Below are positions 25,438 through 35,637 of a stretch of 62,911 nt of DNA, one piece after another. The stretch is taken from NCBI GenBank assembly GCA_021791495.1, contig JAJYWN010000051.1, positions 64,219 through 127,129 of the forward strand, read 5' to 3'. Within the stretch, counting starts at the first letter, position 1; every line of letters begins with the position of its first letter. The translations under genes and the position numbers were made by a program. Below the pieces are notes generated by a model. That model did no database searches, was not told the DNA's origin, and saw nothing but the letters and a program-made list of their open reading frames with translations. The DNA is from Bacillota bacterium (GTDB lineage Bacteria > Bacillota > Sulfobacillia > JAJYWN01).

Positions 25438-26700
25438 CTATTTCAAGAACCCTTGGTAATGCCGCATCAAGAGGTGGGCTTCCAACTGCTTCATGGTCTC
25501 CAAGGCCACGCCTTCCACGATCAGCAGAGCCGTGCCGCCCAGGTACACGCTGGGGATATCCGACAGGGCCCGGGCCGCCATGGGCAGCACGCCGGCAACG
25601 AAAGCCAGGAACAGCGCGCCCGGCAGGGTGATGCGTTCCAGCACCCGCGCCAGGTAGTCCGAAGTCGGACGCCCGGGACGCAGGCCGGGGATGAAGCCGC
25701 CGTACTTCTTGATGTTGTTCGATACTTCCACTGGGTTGAAGGTGATGGCCGTGTAGAAATAGGTGAAGAAGATGATGAACAGCGAGTACAGGAAGTAGTA
25801 CCAGTTGCCCTGCGGCGTCAGCGTGGCGGCGATCTTCTGGAACACGGCGTTATGAATGAACTGCGCCACCGTCGCCGGGAACAGCAGGATGGACGACGCG
25901 AAGATGACCGGGATCACGCCGGCGTGGTTCACCCGCATCGGAATGTGGGTGGACTGGCCGCCGTAGACCTTCTTGCCGACCACGCGCTTGGCGTACTGGA
26001 CCGGGATTCGGCGCTGGCCTTCCGTCACCCACACCACGCCGGCGATAACCGCGATGGCGATGACCGTCAGGATAACGAGGTTCAGGTAACTGATGCGCCC
26101 GGAAGTCAGGTACTGGTAAAGGTTACCCGCGCCGGCCGGGAGTCTGGAAACGATACCGGCGAAGATGATCAGCGAGATACCGTTCCCGATACCGAACTCG
26201 GTAATCTGCTCGCCCAGCCACATCAGAAAGGAGGTGCCGGCCGTCAGCGTCAAAGCGATCAAGGTAAACTCGGCGAAAGTGGGGGTGATGACTGCTTCCC
26301 GCAGCCCGTAGGCCATACCGTAGGCCTGAATCAGGCCCAGGACCACGGTGCCGTAGCGGGTCCACTGGGTCATCAGCTTGCGGCCTTCCTCGCCGCCTTC
26401 CTTCATTAGTTTCTCCCAGGACGGGATGACGATGGTCAGAAGCTGAATGATGATGGACGCGGTGATGTAAGGTGTCACGTTCATGGCCATGACCGTGAAC
26501 GACTTGAAGGCGCCGCCGGAGAACATGTCCAGCCAGCCCCACAGCGTACCCTCCTGGAACAAGCGCTGGATGACGGAAATGTCCACTCCCGGTACGGGGA
26601 TATGGGCGCCCACGCGCAGGATCAGGATCGCGTATAACGTGAACATGATCCGGCGTCTAAGGTCCGAGATGCGGAAAGCGTTGCGGAGGGTTCCAAACAC
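25438..26700 (-). CDS. secY: protein translocase subunit SecY
   Basis: 420 residues with ten predicted transmembrane segments. Signatures include the plug region PGVDISVIQRLFQ...MFSGGAFKSFTVMAMNVTPYI, GNGISLIIFAGIVSRLP, and the C-terminal loop VRPGRPTSDYL-type sequence (LRPGRPTSDYLARVLERITL). It forms the channel with SecE/G, whose genes are not in the window. The ATG directly abuts the rplO stop. Confidence 0.97.
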   Translation of the reverse strand: MFGTLRNAFRISDLRRRIMFTLYAILILRVGAHIPVPGVDISVIQRLFQEGTLWGWLDMFSGGAFKSFTVMAMNVTPYITASIIIQLLTIVIPSWEKLMKEGGEEGRKLMTQWTRYGTVVLGLIQAYGMAYGLREAVITPTFAEFTLIALTLTAGTSFLMWLGEQITEFGIGNGISLIIFAGIVSRLPAGAGNLYQYLTSGRISYLNLVILTVIAIAVIAGVVWVTEGQRRIPVQYAKRVVGKKVYGGQSTHIPMRVNHAGVIPVIFASSILLFPATVAQFIHNAVFQKIAATLTPQGNWYYFLYSLFIIFFTYFYTAITFNPVEVSNNIKKYGGFIPGLRPGRPTSDYLARVLERITLPGALFLAFVAGVLPMAARALSDIPSVYLGGTALLIVEGVALETMKQLEAHLLMRHYQGFLK

Positions 26701-27174
26701 CTAGATCACCTCCGCTTTTCCACCAGCGGCTTCGATCTTTTCTACCTTCCCACCAGCAGCCTCGATCTTCTGAATGGCGCTCTGGCTGAACCGGTGCGCC
26801 TTCACGGTCAAGGCTTTCTCGATGTCGCCCCCGCCCAGGACGACGACGCCGTCCAGGACGTGACGGATGATCCGCTTATCCAGAAACTCTTCGGGCCCCA
26901 CCACGCTGCCGGCGTCGAAGACGTTCAGCGAACCGACGTTCAGTTCGACGAAGTCGGCGCGGAAACGAGCGTTATTGAAACCGCGCTTGGGGAAGCGGCG
27001 GCTCATGGGCGTCTGGCCGCCCTCGAAACCGGGGCGGATGTGCGGGCCGGAGCGGGCCTTCTGGCCCTTATGGCCGTAACCCGCGGTCTTTCCCAGCCCC
27101 GAACCCAGGCCGCGACCCACGCGGCGGCGGGTCGTCTTCGCTCCGGGGGGCGGGGCGAGCTCGTTCAGTTTCAT
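26701..27174 (-). CDS. rplO: 50S ribosomal protein L15
   Basis: 157 residues. The Gly/Arg-rich N-terminus (RRVGRGLGSGLGKTAGYGHK) and the globular part (FPKRGFNNARFRADFVELNV, LTVKAHRFSQSAIQKIEAAGG) are normal. The C-terminus carries an extra copy of the IEAAGGK unit: IEAAGGK-VEK-IEAAGGK-AEVI. That is a roughly 30-bp in-frame tandem duplication at 26710-26770. It overlaps rpmD by 4 bp and abuts secY. Confidence 0.96.
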   Translation of the reverse strand: MKLNELAPPPGAKTTRRRVGRGLGSGLGKTAGYGHKGQKARSGPHIRPGFEGGQTPMSRRFPKRGFNNARFRADFVELNVGSLNVFDAGSVVGPEEFLDKRIIRHVLDGVVVLGGGDIEKALTVKAHRFSQSAIQKIEAAGGKVEKIEAAGGKAEVI

Positions 27175-27365
27175 GCCTGTCCCTCCTCCACCGGGGTGAC
27201 CTTGACCAGGTGGGAGACCTTGTCAATCATCCCCCGGATGCTGGGCGTGTCCTCTTGCACGACCGAACTGTGGGTCTTGCCCAGCCCGAGTGTGCGGACG
27301 ACGACCTTCTGATCCGCCCGCTTCCCGGCCAGCCCTTTTACTAGAGTGATCTTGATTTTGCCCAT
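27171..27365 (-). CDS. rpmD: 50S ribosomal protein L30
   Basis: 64 residues from ATG 27365 (MGKIKITLVKGLAGKRADQK), preceded by GGGAGG at 9 nt. The TLGLGKTHSSVVQEDTPSIR block is diagnostic. The longer frame upstream runs through the 95-bp GC-rich repeat and is not coding. It is separated from rpsE by 133 bp, an unusually wide gap in this operon, because of that repeat. Confidence 0.96.
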   Translation of the reverse strand: MGKIKITLVKGLAGKRADQKVVVRTLGLGKTHSSVVQEDTPSIRGMIDKVSHLVKVTPVEEGQA

Positions 27366-27396
27366 TCCCAAAAGCCTCCCAGGCGTTAAGGCCTGA

Positions 27397-27489
27397 AGTT
27401 CAGGCGCGGGGGCCGGGGTCCCGCAGCCGCCGGCGCAGCCGGACCGAGCCCGGCGGAGCGTTCGTGCGGCGGAGGGTGTGGCCCCCACC
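27397..27489 (-). repeat. copy of the ~95-bp hairpin repeat between rpsE and rpmD
   Basis: The segment is the reverse orientation of the tandem repeat at the window's right end. It has the same start AGTTCAGG, the GGGGGCCGGGGTCC block, the central GCCGCCGGCGCAGCCGG and the CCCGGCGGAGCG blocks, and ends GGCCCCCACC. It has diverged at several positions. The arms can fold into a long GC-rich stem. It is placed in the middle of the S10-spc operon, 31 bp upstream of the rpmD start. Confidence 0.85.
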
Positions 27490-27498
27490 CTAATCGAC

Positions 27499-27999
27499 CT
27501 AGGCCTTCAAGTACTCGACCGTCTTGCCGCGCAGCCGCGCCACATCTTCCACGCTCTTCAGAGCTTTCAGCGCTTCCATGGTGGCGTAGACCACGTTGTT
27601 GGGGTTGGCCGAGCCCAGGGACTTGGACAAGACGTCCCGGATGCCCGCCGCTTCCATGACCGCACGAACCGGACCGCCGGCGATGACACCGGTGCCTTCC
27701 GAGGCGGGCTTGATTAGCACCCTGCCGGCGCCGAATACACCGATGGCCTCGTGGGGGATACTCGTCCCGACCCTCGGTACCGCGACCATGTTCTTCTTGG
27801 CTTCCTGGGTACCCTTACGGATGGCCTCGGAAACGTCCAGGCCTTTCCCCAGGCCGCTGCCGACGTGACCATCGCCGTCGCCCACGACCACCAGGGCCGC
27901 GAAGCTACGGCGCCGTCCGCCTTTGACCGTTTTGGAGACGGGGTTGACCGAGACGACCCTCTCCTTGAGTTCCATCTGGCTGTAATCGATTCTCGGCAT
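27499..27999 (-). CDS. rpsE: 30S ribosomal protein S5
   Basis: 166 residues. The N-terminal dsRBD-like part ([40 protein letters not shown]) and the C-terminal domain ([20 protein letters not shown]) are complete. The loop [20 protein letters not shown] is conserved. It affects decoding accuracy. It lies 12 bp downstream of rplR; its 3' side is the GC-rich repeat. Confidence 0.98.
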   Translation of the reverse strand: MPRIDYSQMELKERVVSVNPVSKTVKGGRRRSFAALVVVGDGDGHVGSGLGKGLDVSEAIRKGTQEAKKNMVAVPRVGTSIPHEAIGVFGAGRVLIKPASEGTGVIAGGPVRAVMEAAGIRDVLSKSLGSANPNNVVYATMEALKALKSVEDVARLRGKTVEYLKA

Positions 28000-28011
28000 G
28001 CTGCGACCTCC

Positions 28012-28380
28012 CTAAAACTCGAGACCCGCTTCCCGGGCCGCGGCGGCCAAAGCCGCCACGCGTCCATGGTACAGGTACCCGCCGCGGTCGAAGACGACCC
28101 CTTTGATGCCCTTCTCCAGAGCACGGCGGGCCACCACTTCGCCCACGACCTTGGCGGCGTCCACGTCGTTGCCTTTCGCGGCTTTCTCCCGGACCGCGGG
28201 GTCCAGAGATGAAGCCGAAGAAAGGGTCACGCCGGATTCGTCGTCGATAATCTGGGCGTAGATATGCTTCTGGCTGCGAAAAACGTTGAGCCGCGGGCGC
28301 TCGGCGGTTCCGGCCAGGGTCTTGCGGACCCGAGCGTGCCGCCGCAGGCGGGCCACATTCTTGGGTTCCTTCTTGATCAT
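28012..28380 (-). CDS. rplR: 50S ribosomal protein L18
   Basis: 122 residues: [60 protein letters not shown]. Complete; it binds 5S rRNA. It is 14 bp downstream of rplF. Confidence 0.98.
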   Translation of the reverse strand: MIKKEPKNVARLRRHARVRKTLAGTAERPRLNVFRSQKHIYAQIIDDESGVTLSSASSLDPAVREKAAKGNDVDAAKVVGEVVARRALEKGIKGVVFDRGGYLYHGRVAALAAAAREAGLEF

Positions 28381-28394
28381 CGGTCTTCGACTCC

Positions 28395-28934
28395 TTACTT
28401 CTTTCCGGTTTTGCCGGCCTTGTGACGTACCTTTTCGCCGGAGTACCGGATGCCTTTTCCCTGGTAGGGTTCGGGCAGCTTGATGGCCCGGATGTTGGCG
28501 GCCAATTGACCGACGGCTTCCTTATCCGCACCCTTGACGATGATTAGGTTCGGGTTCGGAACATCGAGATCGATGCCGGTGGGCGGGACGACCTCCACGG
28601 GGTGGCTGTACCCGATGGTGACCGTGATCTTGGGGCCGCTCTTCACCGCGCGGTAGCCGGTGCCCACGATCTCGAGGGACTTCTGATAGCCCTGGGTGAC
28701 GCCCACGAGCATGTTGCCGACCAGTGTGCGGGACAGGCCGTGGAGCGAGCGGTGGATGTCGGAATCCGAGGCCCGCTCGACGATGACCTTGCCGTCTTCC
28801 GTCCGGGCGGTGATGCCACCGGGCAGTTCACGGGACAATGTCCCCTTGGGGCCCTTCACGACGACCGTCGGGCCCGCTATGTCCACGGTCGCCCCGGCCG
28901 GGATGGCCAAAGGCTTTTTCCCGATTCTGGACAT
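28395..28934 (-). CDS. rplF: 50S ribosomal protein L6
   Basis: 179 residues: [20 protein letters not shown] and the two repeated L6 domains, ending with the 23S-binding signature [20 protein letters not shown]. Normal size. It lies 37 bp downstream of rpsH. Confidence 0.98.
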   Translation of the reverse strand: MSRIGKKPLAIPAGATVDIAGPTVVVKGPKGTLSRELPGGITARTEDGKVIVERASDSDIHRSLHGLSRTLVGNMLVGVTQGYQKSLEIVGTGYRAVKSGPKITVTIGYSHPVEVVPPTGIDLDVPNPNLIIVKGADKEAVGQLAANIRAIKLPEPYQGKGIRYSGEKVRHKAGKTGKK

Positions 28935-28971
28935 TGCACTTACCTCCTATAAACCACGGTAGATGTTGCTC

Positions 28972-29370
28972 TTACCAGACGAAGGCGAGGACTTCGCCCC
29001 CGAGACCCTCGGTGCGGGCCTTGCGGTCACTGAAAATACCCCTGGGGGTCGAAAGGATGGCCACCCCGAGCCCGCCCAGGACTTTGGGGACGTCATCTCG
29101 CTTCACGTACACACGAAGCCCAGGACGGGAAATCCGCCGGATCCCGGAGATGACCTTCTCCTTGTTCGGACCGTACTTCAGGTAGACCCGAAGCGTCCCC
29201 TGAGGGCCTTCCTTCACGAACTCGTAGTCCCTGATGAAGCCCTCTTCTTTCAGAATCTGGCTGATGGACCGCTTGATCCGGGACGCCGGGATGTCCACCT
29301 TATCGTGGCGGGCAGAACTGGCGTTTCGAATGCGGGTGAGCATGTCCGCAATGGGATCTGTCATCGACAT
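28972..29370 (-). CDS. rpsH: 30S ribosomal protein S8
   Basis: 132 residues: [20 protein letters not shown], the [20 protein letters not shown] block and [20 protein letters not shown]. Complete. S8 binds helix 21 of 16S rRNA. It is 58 bp downstream of rpsN. Confidence 0.98.
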   Translation of the reverse strand: MSMTDPIADMLTRIRNASSARHDKVDIPASRIKRSISQILKEEGFIRDYEFVKEGPQGTLRVYLKYGPNKEKVISGIRRISRPGLRVYVKRDDVPKVLGGLGVAILSTPRGIFSDRKARTEGLGGEVLAFVW

Positions 29371-29428
29371 GCGCCTAAAACCTCCTATCTAACGGCATCC
29401 CCGTACGTGTTCGACCACGAGACGATGC

Positions 29429-29614
29429 CTACCAGCTGGCTTTGGTGACGCCCGGGATTTCGCCTTTATGCGCCCTCTCGCGGAAGCACAGGCGGCACAT
29501 CCCGAACCGGCGCATGTAGCCGTGAGTCCGACCACAGATCCGGCAGCGGTTGTACTTGCGGACCCCGAACTTGGGTTCTCTCTTCCACTTTTCGATCAAA
29601 GACTTCTTCGCCAA
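29429..29614 (-). CDS. rpsN: 30S ribosomal protein S14, type Z (zinc)
   Basis: 61 residues, the short S14 form with two CxxC pairs ([20 protein letters not shown]). It has [20 protein letters not shown] at the start and the [11 protein letters not shown] end. The zinc form is usual in the Bacillota spc operon. It is 15 bp downstream of rplE. Confidence 0.98.
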   Translation of the reverse strand: MAKKSLIEKWKREPKFGVRKYNRCRICGRTHGYMRRFGMCRLCFRERAHKGEIPGVTKASW

Positions 29615-29629
29615 GGCGTCGACCCCCCG

Positions 29630-30166
29630 TTACTCCCGGAATGGCATGCCCAGCAGGCTGAGCAAGCCCTTGGCTTCCTCATCCGTATTGGCAGTGGTTA
29701 CGATGGTCACATCCATCCCCCGGACCTTCTCGACCTTCTCGTAGTCGATCTCCGGGAAGATGAGCTGCTCTCTGACACCCAGCGTGTAGTTGCCGCGGCC
29801 GTCGAACCCGCGCGTGGAAACGCCGCGGAAGTCGCGGACCCGGGGCAACGCCACGTTGAACAAGCGGTCCAGAAAGTCATACATTCTTTCGCCGCGCAGG
29901 GTGACGGAGCACCCGATGGGCATCCCCGCGCGGATCTTGAAGTTGGCGATGGACTTCTTGGCCTTGTTGATCACCGGCTTCTGCCCGGTGATCTGCGCCA
30001 GGTCTGCGGCGGCGGCGTCGAGCGCCTTGGAGTTCGCGATGGCGTCCCCCACGCCCATGTTCACGACCACTTTGGCCAGTTTGGGCACCTGCATGATGCT
30101 ACTGTACTTGAACTTGTCCATCAGCGCCGGCACTGCTTCGCTTCCGTATCTCTCTTTCAGCCTCAT
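29630..30166 (-). CDS. rplE: 50S ribosomal protein L5
   Basis: 178 residues: [60 protein letters not shown] and [20 protein letters not shown]. Complete. It contacts 5S rRNA and the P-site tRNA. It is 31 bp downstream of rplX. Confidence 0.98.
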   Translation of the reverse strand: MRLKERYGSEAVPALMDKFKYSSIMQVPKLAKVVVNMGVGDAIANSKALDAAAADLAQITGQKPVINKAKKSIANFKIRAGMPIGCSVTLRGERMYDFLDRLFNVALPRVRDFRGVSTRGFDGRGNYTLGVREQLIFPEIDYEKVEKVRGMDVTIVTTANTDEEAKGLLSLLGMPFRE

Positions 30167-30197
30167 GTCCTAAACCTCCCAAGCCCGTTACCGGCGA

Positions 30198-30518
30198 CTA
30201 TTTGTCGACAACGTCCCCGCAACGGCTGCAAACCCTGATGCTGCGGCCGTCTTCAAGGTCCTTATGCGCCAGCCGCGTGGGCTCGTTGCACTTCGGGCAC
30301 ACCAGCATGACGGCGGAAGAGGCGATGGCGGCTTCTTTATCCACCACACCGCCCTGCATGACCTTGTTCGTCGGGCGCTGGTGCTTCTTCACGAAGTTGA
30401 CCCCTTCCACCACGACGCGGCCTTCGTCGGGGAGGACGCGGGTGACCTTGCCCTTTTTCCCCTTGTGCTTGCCGGAGACGACCATGACGTTGTCGCCTTT
30501 TCTGACGTGCACCTTCAT
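30198..30518 (-). CDS. rplX: 50S ribosomal protein L24
   Basis: 106 residues. The KOW motif (KGDNVMVVSGKHKGKKGKVT) is at the N-terminus. The C-terminal part carries a zinc-ribbon-like set of two CxxC pairs (LVCPKCNEPTRL, RVCSRCGDVVDK). It is an assembly-initiating protein of the 50S subunit. It lies 17 bp downstream of rplN. Confidence 0.97.
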   Translation of the reverse strand: MKVHVRKGDNVMVVSGKHKGKKGKVTRVLPDEGRVVVEGVNFVKKHQRPTNKVMQGGVVDKEAAIASSAVMLVCPKCNEPTRLAHKDLEDGRSIRVCSRCGDVVDK

Positions 30519-30535
30519 TGTCTTGGCGCCTCCCT

Positions 30536-30904
30536 CTAAAGGACTTCCGGGGCCAGGGAGATGATCTTCATGAACTCTTTCTCCCGGAGTTCCCTGGCAA
30601 CGGGGCCAAAAATGCGGGTCCCGCGCGGCTCGTTATCGTCCTTAAGTAACACCGCCGCGTTCTCGTCGAACTTGATGTAGGAGCCGTCGGGCCGGCGGAG
30701 GCCCCGGCGCGTCCGGACGATGACGGCTTTCACCACGTCGCCCTTCTTCACGACGCCGCCGGGAGCGGCTTCCTTGACGGCCGCCACGATGATATCTCCG
30801 ATGTTGCCGTACTCGCGATTGGAGCCCCCCATCACGCGGATGCACAGGACTTCCTTGGCTCCAGTGTTATCGGCCACATTCAGTCTGGTCTGTGGACGGA
30901 TCAT
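30536..30904 (-). CDS. rplN: 50S ribosomal protein L14
   Basis: 122 residues: [39 protein letters not shown], and the end [19 protein letters not shown]. Full length and typical. It is 14 bp downstream of rpsQ. Confidence 0.98.
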   Translation of the reverse strand: MIRPQTRLNVADNTGAKEVLCIRVMGGSNREYGNIGDIIVAAVKEAAPGGVVKKGDVVKAVIVRTRRGLRRPDGSYIKFDENAAVLLKDDNEPRGTRIFGPVARELREKEFMKIISLAPEVL

Positions 30905-30918
30905 CGTCGGTGGCCCCC

Positions 30919-31176
30919 CTACTTGGCTCGCTCGATGATCTCAACGACACGCCATCTCTTCTCGGCGGAAAGCGGGCGGGTCTCCATGAGCCGCACGCGG
31001 TCGCCGGTCTTGGCTTCGTTGTTCTCATCGTGGGCCTTCAGTCTCTTCGTGGTCTTCAAGCGCCGGCCGTAAAGGGGGTGCTGAACAAGCCTCTCCACGG
31101 CGACGACGACGGTCTTATCCATTTTGTCGCTGACTACGGTCCCCACGCGGACCTTTCGGTTGCTGCGATCTTCCAC
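30919..31176 (-). CDS. rpsQ: 30S ribosomal protein S17
   Basis: 85 residues, OB-fold: [60 protein letters not shown]. Complete. It is 18 bp downstream of rpmC. Confidence 0.98.
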   Translation of the reverse strand: MEDRSNRKVRVGTVVSDKMDKTVVVAVERLVQHPLYGRRLKTTKRLKAHDENNEAKTGDRVRLMETRPLSAEKRWRVVEIIERAK

Positions 31177-31194
31177 TGCTATATCCCCCCTGGC

Positions 31195-31413
31195 CTACCG
31201 GGAAGCCGGCGCCGTATTGGCGGCGGCTACTTCCCGTTCGCGCTGCACCGTCTGCACCCGGGCGATCGTCCGGCGGAGTTGGCGCAGGCGGATGGGATTC
31301 TCCAACTGCCCGGTTGCCTGCTGAAAGCGGAGGTTGAAGAGTTCCTCTTTCAAGGCGGCCAGCCGCTTCTTCAGTTCCTCGTCCGAGAGGTTACGAACTT
31401 CCTTCGCTTTCAC
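31195..31413 (-). CDS. rpmC: 50S ribosomal protein L29
   Basis: 72 residues from GTG 31413 ([20 protein letters not shown]); the family core [20 protein letters not shown] and [16 protein letters not shown] follows. The start lies inside the last codons of rplP (23-bp overlap), with GGTGAGG as binding site. In-frame residues further upstream are rplP in another frame and are discarded. The C-terminus has a short Ala-rich tail. Confidence 0.94.
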   Translation of the reverse strand: MKAKEVRNLSDEELKKRLAALKEELFNLRFQQATGQLENPIRLRQLRRTIARVQTVQREREVAAANTAPASR

Positions 31414-31837
31414 CGGCCTCACCACCCACTTCTTCACGCTTGACGAACTTAGTCCTGATGGGCAACTTGTGCCCGGCCAGCCGCATGGCCTCGCGGGCCA
31501 GGTCTTCCGGGACACCGGCCAATTCGAACATGACCCGGCCGGGTTTGACCACGCTTACCCAGTACTCCGGCGCGCCCTTGCCGCTGCCCATACGGGTTTC
31601 AGCGGGCTTGGCGGTGACCGGCTTGTCGGGGAAGATCTTGATCCAGACCTTGCCGCCACGCTTGATGTACCTGGTCAGAGCGATACGGGCCGCTTCAATC
31701 TGCCGGTCGGTAATCCAACCTGGGTCCAGGGCCTGCAGACCGAACTCGCCATACGTAATCTCGGCGCCGCGATAGGCGGTGCCCCTCATGCGACCGCGAT
31801 GTTGCTTGCGGTACTTGACCCTCTTCGGCATCAACAT
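31391..31837 (-). CDS. rplP: 50S ribosomal protein L16
   Basis: 148 residues: [60 protein letters not shown], and AHKL-type [16 protein letters not shown]. It organises the A-site finger region of 23S rRNA. The acidic Gly/Glu/Ser tail overlaps the rpmC start. Confidence 0.98.
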   Translation of the reverse strand: MLMPKRVKYRKQHRGRMRGTAYRGAEITYGEFGLQALDPGWITDRQIEAARIALTRYIKRGGKVWIKIFPDKPVTAKPAETRMGSGKGAPEYWVSVVKPGRVMFELAGVPEDLAREAMRLAGHKLPIRTKFVKREEVGGEAGESEGSS

Positions 31838-31842
31838 GGCGG

Positions 31843-32505
31843 TCAGTTGCTCCCTTCCGCGGCCGGCCGGCGTGCTTCGGGAAGGACGTCGCCCTTATAG
31901 ATCCACACCTTGATGCCGACCTTACCGGCCTGAGTGTGGGCGGCGGTGGCGCCATAGTCGATATCGGCCCGCAAGGTGTGCAGAGGGACGGTACCTTCGT
32001 GCGACCGCTCGCGGCGGGCGATTTCAGCCCCGCCCAGGCGGCCGGAGACGGTGATGCGGATCCCCTTGGCGCCCAGCCGGACCGCACGGGTCAGCGCGGT
32101 CTTCATAGCGCGGCGGAAATGGGTCCTCTTCTCCAGCTGCTGGGCGATGCTTTCCGCGACCAGCTGGGCGTCGATCTCGGGCAGTTTGATCTCGATGATG
32201 TTCACCGCGACCTGCTTACCGGTGATGCTCTCCAACTCCTTGCGGAGGTTCTCCACGCCGGTGCCGCCCTTGCCGATGACCATGCCGGGTTTGGCCGTGT
32301 GGATGGTGACTTTGATGCGGTTCGCCGCGCGCTCGATTTCCACCCGCGGCACTCCGGCGGCGTAGAAGCGGTCATGGATGAACCGGCGGACGCGGACGTC
32401 CTCGTGGAGTAGGTCCACGTAGTCCCTTTTCTTCGCGTACCATCTGGCATCCCAATCACGGATGATGCCGATGCGCATACCCTTCGGGTGCGTCTTCTGA
32501 CCCAC
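31843..32505 (-). CDS. rpsC: 30S ribosomal protein S3
   Basis: 220 residues: [20 protein letters not shown], the KH domain ([20 protein letters not shown]) and the C-terminal [20 protein letters not shown]. Complete; part of the mRNA entry tunnel. It is separated from rplV by 3 bp and from rplP by 5 bp. Confidence 0.98.
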   Translation of the reverse strand: MGQKTHPKGMRIGIIRDWDARWYAKKRDYVDLLHEDVRVRRFIHDRFYAAGVPRVEIERAANRIKVTIHTAKPGMVIGKGGTGVENLRKELESITGKQVAVNIIEIKLPEIDAQLVAESIAQQLEKRTHFRRAMKTALTRAVRLGAKGIRITVSGRLGGAEIARRERSHEGTVPLHTLRADIDYGATAAHTQAGKVGIKVWIYKGDVLPEARRPAAEGSN

Positions 32506-32508
32506 TTC

Positions 32509-32871
32509 CTAGCCCTCCTTCCTTTCGCGGACAACGACCGTGATGTGGCTGGTCCTCTTCTTGATCGGGAAAGCCTGCCCGCGCTGGCGCGGTTGGAACC
32601 GCTTGTACACGGGCCCCTGATCCACGAAGGCCTCCGCCACATACAGGGTGTTGGTGTCCATGTCGTAGTTATGGCCGGCGTTGGCCACGGCCGAGCGCAG
32701 GACCTTCTCGATAATGAGGGACGCCTTCTTCGGGACGAACCTCAAGATCGCCAGGGCTTCGTCGACGGGCTTGCCGCGGATGAGGTCGATAACTATCCTG
32801 GCTTTGCGCGGAGCGATAAGGATGTTCTTCGCCATCGCTTTCGCCGCCGCCTGAGTTTCCGCCATGCCCAA
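32509..32871 (-). CDS. rplV: 50S ribosomal protein L22
   Basis: 120 residues: [59 protein letters not shown] and the beta-hairpin end [14 protein letters not shown] that lines the exit tunnel. Complete. The first eight or so residues (MGMAETQAA) are an unconserved extension. Confidence 0.97.
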   Translation of the reverse strand: MGMAETQAAAKAMAKNILIAPRKARIVIDLIRGKPVDEALAILRFVPKKASLIIEKVLRSAVANAGHNYDMDTNTLYVAEAFVDQGPVYKRFQPRQRGQAFPIKKRTSHITVVVRERKEG

Positions 32872-32882
32872 AACCCCCTGTC

Positions 32883-33167
32883 CTATTTCAGCGCCGTGGA
32901 CCTCTCGGTGTGGGCCCCGTGGCCGCGGAAAGTGCGGGTGGGAGCGAATTCACCGAGGCGGTGACCGACCATGTCTTCGGTAATGTAAACGGGCACGTGC
33001 TTCCGCCCGTCGTACACGGCGATGGTGTGGCCGATCATGTCGGGCATGATCTGGCTGGCCCGTGACCAAGTCTTGACCGGCCGCTTCTCGTTCTTCTCGT
33101 TCATGACTTCGATCTTCTTCAGAAGATGGGGCGCCACGAACGGGCCTTTCTTAACCGATCTACCCAT
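32883..33167 (-). CDS. rpsS: 30S ribosomal protein S19
   Basis: 94 residues: [72 protein letters not shown]. Normal. It lies 21 bp downstream of rplB. Confidence 0.98.
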   Translation of the reverse strand: MGRSVKKGPFVAPHLLKKIEVMNEKNEKRPVKTWSRASQIMPDMIGHTIAVYDGRKHVPVYITEDMVGHRLGEFAPTRTFRGHGAHTERSTALK

Positions 33168-33188
33168 GCCTGTAAAGCCTCCTCCGCC

Positions 33189-34016
33189 CTACTTCGTCCG
33201 CCGCTTGACGATGAAGCGGTCGGAGTACTTGCCCTTCTCGCGGGTGCGGTGCCCGAGGGCGGGCTTGCCCCAAGGGGTGGTCGGGTTGCGGCCGATGGGC
33301 GACTTGCCTTCGCCGCCGCCGTGGGGGTGGTCCACTGGGTTCATGACCACACCGCGCACCGCGGGGCGACGGCCCATCTTGCGGATCCGACCGGCCTTCC
33401 CGATGTTGATGTTCTCATGGTCTACGTTTCCCACCTGACCGATGGTGGCCCGGCAGTCCACGGAAATCAGCCGCATTTCACCCGACGGCATCCGGAAGTG
33501 GGCGAACTCGCTTTCCTTCGCCAGCAACTGGGCGGAACTGCCCGCCGTGCGGACCAACTGCCCGCCACGGCCCACCGAAAGTTCCACGTTATGGACGAAG
33601 GTGCCCACCGGGATGCTCCGGATCGGCAGGGTGTTGCCGGGCTTGATGTCGGCGTTGGAACCGGACATGACCGTGTCGCCCACGGCCAGACCCAGCGGCG
33701 CCAAGATGTAGCGCTTCTCGCCGTCGGCGTACTGTAGAAGGGCGATGTTGGCCGAACGGTTGGGGTCGTATTCGAAGCCGACGACCTTGGCCGGAATGTT
33801 GTCCTTATTCCTCTTGAAGTCGATGACCCGGTACTTCCGCCTCACCCCGCCGCCGCGGTGCCGGACCGTGATCTTCCCACGGAAGTTACGACCGGCGTTC
33901 TTCTTCAGCGACCGGAGGAGAGACCGTTCCGGTGCTTCCCGGGTAATCTCCTCGTAGGTCGACACGGTCATCGCGCGTCTCCCCGCCGAGGTAGGTTTGT
34001 ACCCTTTGACCGGCAT
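33189..34016 (-). CDS. rplB: 50S ribosomal protein L2
   Basis: 275 residues. The N-terminal [20 protein letters not shown] and [20 protein letters not shown] are typical. The conserved C-terminal signature [20 protein letters not shown], with the functionally important His, is intact. L2 supports peptidyl transfer and subunit association. It follows rplW by 19 bp. Confidence 0.98.
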   Translation of the reverse strand: MPVKGYKPTSAGRRAMTVSTYEEITREAPERSLLRSLKKNAGRNFRGKITVRHRGGGVRRKYRVIDFKRNKDNIPAKVVGFEYDPNRSANIALLQYADGEKRYILAPLGLAVGDTVMSGSNADIKPGNTLPIRSIPVGTFVHNVELSVGRGGQLVRTAGSSAQLLAKESEFAHFRMPSGEMRLISVDCRATIGQVGNVDHENINIGKAGRIRKMGRRPAVRGVVMNPVDHPHGGGEGKSPIGRNPTTPWGKPALGHRTREKGKYSDRFIVKRRTK

Positions 34017-34035
34017 GTGCTTCCCTCCTTGCTAC

Positions 34036-34326
34036 TTACGAAAGGCCCTCAAAGGCCGTGATGCGCTGTCCCGGAGCCAAGGTGACGATGGCCTTCTTGC
34101 GTTCCGGGCGGAACCCGCTGTAGCGGCCCATCCGGCGCTCCTTACCCAGCAGGCGGAGCGTGTTCACCTTCACTACAGAGACTTTGAAGATGGTCTCGAC
34201 AGCTTCCTTGACCTCGGTCCGGTTGGCGTCCACGGCGACCCAGAAAGCGTACTTGCCGTCGGCCATGGCCGAGTTGGTCTTCTCCGAAACGATGGGCCGG
34301 ATGATGACGTCCTGCGGCGTCTTCAC
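34036..34326 (-). CDS. rplW: 50S ribosomal protein L23
   Basis: 96 residues: TPQDVIIRPIVSEKTNSAMA, KYAFWVAVDANRTEVKEAVE, KVNTLRLLGKERRMGRYSGF. Complete. It forms the docking site at the tunnel exit for SRP and trigger factor. It overlaps rplD by 4 bp. Confidence 0.98.
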   Translation of the reverse strand: MKTPQDVIIRPIVSEKTNSAMADGKYAFWVAVDANRTEVKEAVETIFKVSVVKVNTLRLLGKERRMGRYSGFRPERKKAIVTLAPGQRITAFEGLS

Positions 34327-34952
34327 TTCGTCAACACCTCCGTGATGACATCCGCGGCGTCCTTCGTCATGACCAGGTAGTCGTGGGTGAGAACATCACG
34401 TACGTTCACGTCCACCGCCACCTCGGCCTTGACTCCGGCGATGTTCCGCGAGGCCAGTTCGACGTGGTCGTCCCGGACGGCGGTGACCACCAGGGCCTTG
34501 TCGTCGGCGACTTTCAGGTTGACCAGGATCTGTGCCATCTCGCGGGTGCGCGGCTCGGTCAGGGCCAACTGATCCAGGAGGATCAGGTTCCCGGTCTGAA
34601 CTTTCGAAGTGAGAGCGGACTTCAGGGCCGCCCGGCGCGCCTTCTTGTTCAACCGCATCTCGAAGTCACGGGGATGCGGACCGAAGGTGACACCGCCCTT
34701 CCGCCAGATGGGCGAACGGGTGGACCCTTGGCGGGCCCGGCCGGTACCCTTCTGCCGCCACGGCTTCCTCCCGCCGCCCGCCACGTCGCCGCGCTCTTTC
34801 GTTTGAACGTTGCCGGCGCGCTGGTTGGTCTCGTAGGCAACTACCGACTCGTGAAGCAAGGCCTCATTGACTTCGGCCCCAAAAACCTCATCGGAGAGGT
34901 CGACCTCGCCGAGGTTTTCGCCTTTAGTGTTTAGCAGGGCCACTTTGGCCAA
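34323..34952 (-). CDS. rplD: 50S ribosomal protein L4
   Basis: 209 residues. The tunnel loop TKERGDVAGGGRKPWRQKGT-GRARQGSTRSPIWRKGG is clear, followed by the alpha/beta globular domain (ALTEPRTREMAQILVNLKV). In some bacteria L4 controls the S10 operon by binding its leader; no such leader was identified. It is 30 bp downstream of rplC. Confidence 0.98.
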   Translation of the reverse strand: MAKVALLNTKGENLGEVDLSDEVFGAEVNEALLHESVVAYETNQRAGNVQTKERGDVAGGGRKPWRQKGTGRARQGSTRSPIWRKGGVTFGPHPRDFEMRLNKKARRAALKSALTSKVQTGNLILLDQLALTEPRTREMAQILVNLKVADDKALVVTAVRDDHVELASRNIAGVKAEVAVDVNVRDVLTHDYLVMTKDAADVITEVLTK

Positions 34953-34982
34953 CTTGACAACCTCCCTTCTCTCTCGACGCTC

Positions 34983-35618
34983 CTAGCTCTTGGTGGCGTT
35001 CCTGATGGAAACCAGAGAGCCGGTGGCGCCGGGAACGGCCCCCTTGATGAGGAGGAGGTTCTTTTCCGGGTCCACCCGGACCACGCTGAGGTTCAGGACG
35101 GTGACACGGTCGCCGCCCAGGCGGCCGGGCATCCGGCGGCCCTTGAACACGCGCGAGGCGTCTCTCGACTGGAGAGAGCCGACGCGCCGGTGGTACTTGG
35201 AGCCGTGGGCCATGGGCCCACGCTTGAAGTTGTGACGTTTGATGCCGCCGGCGAAACCCTTGCCGCGGCTGGTGCCGGTGATGTCCACCACTTCGCCGGG
35301 GGCGAAGATGTCGGCCTTGATCTCCTGGCCGACCTGGTAGTTGCCGGCGTCCTCCAGGCGCAGCTCCTTCACATAGCGGAAGAAGCCGGTCTGGTTCTTC
35401 TTGAAGTGCCCCGCTTCCGGCTTGGTAAGCTTCTTCTCGTTCACCGGGGAGAAGCCCACTTGCACGGCGGAGTACCCGTCATGGTCTTCGGTCTTCTTCT
35501 GTACCACGACGCAGGGGCCGGCCTCGATGACGGTGACGGGGTAGACTTCCCCTTTCTCACCGAAGATCTGGGTCATGCCCACTTTTTTTCCGATGATCGC
35601 TTTCTTCAACACTTGCAC
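34983..35618 (-). CDS. rplC: 50S ribosomal protein L3
   Basis: 211 residues: [60 protein letters not shown] and [19 protein letters not shown]. Complete; it reaches the peptidyl-transferase centre. It is 19 bp downstream of rpsJ. Confidence 0.98.
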   Translation of the reverse strand: MQVLKKAIIGKKVGMTQIFGEKGEVYPVTVIEAGPCVVVQKKTEDHDGYSAVQVGFSPVNEKKLTKPEAGHFKKNQTGFFRYVKELRLEDAGNYQVGQEIKADIFAPGEVVDITGTSRGKGFAGGIKRHNFKRGPMAHGSKYHRRVGSLQSRDASRVFKGRRMPGRLGGDRVTVLNLSVVRVDPEKNLLLIKGAVPGATGSLVSIRNATKS

Positions 35619-35637
35619 CCCCAGACACGTGGCCGGG

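Noticed and set aside
27366-27488. 40-residue N-terminal extension of L30
   Set aside because: Encoded by the GC-rich repeat; the normal L30 start at 27365 has a good ribosome-binding site.
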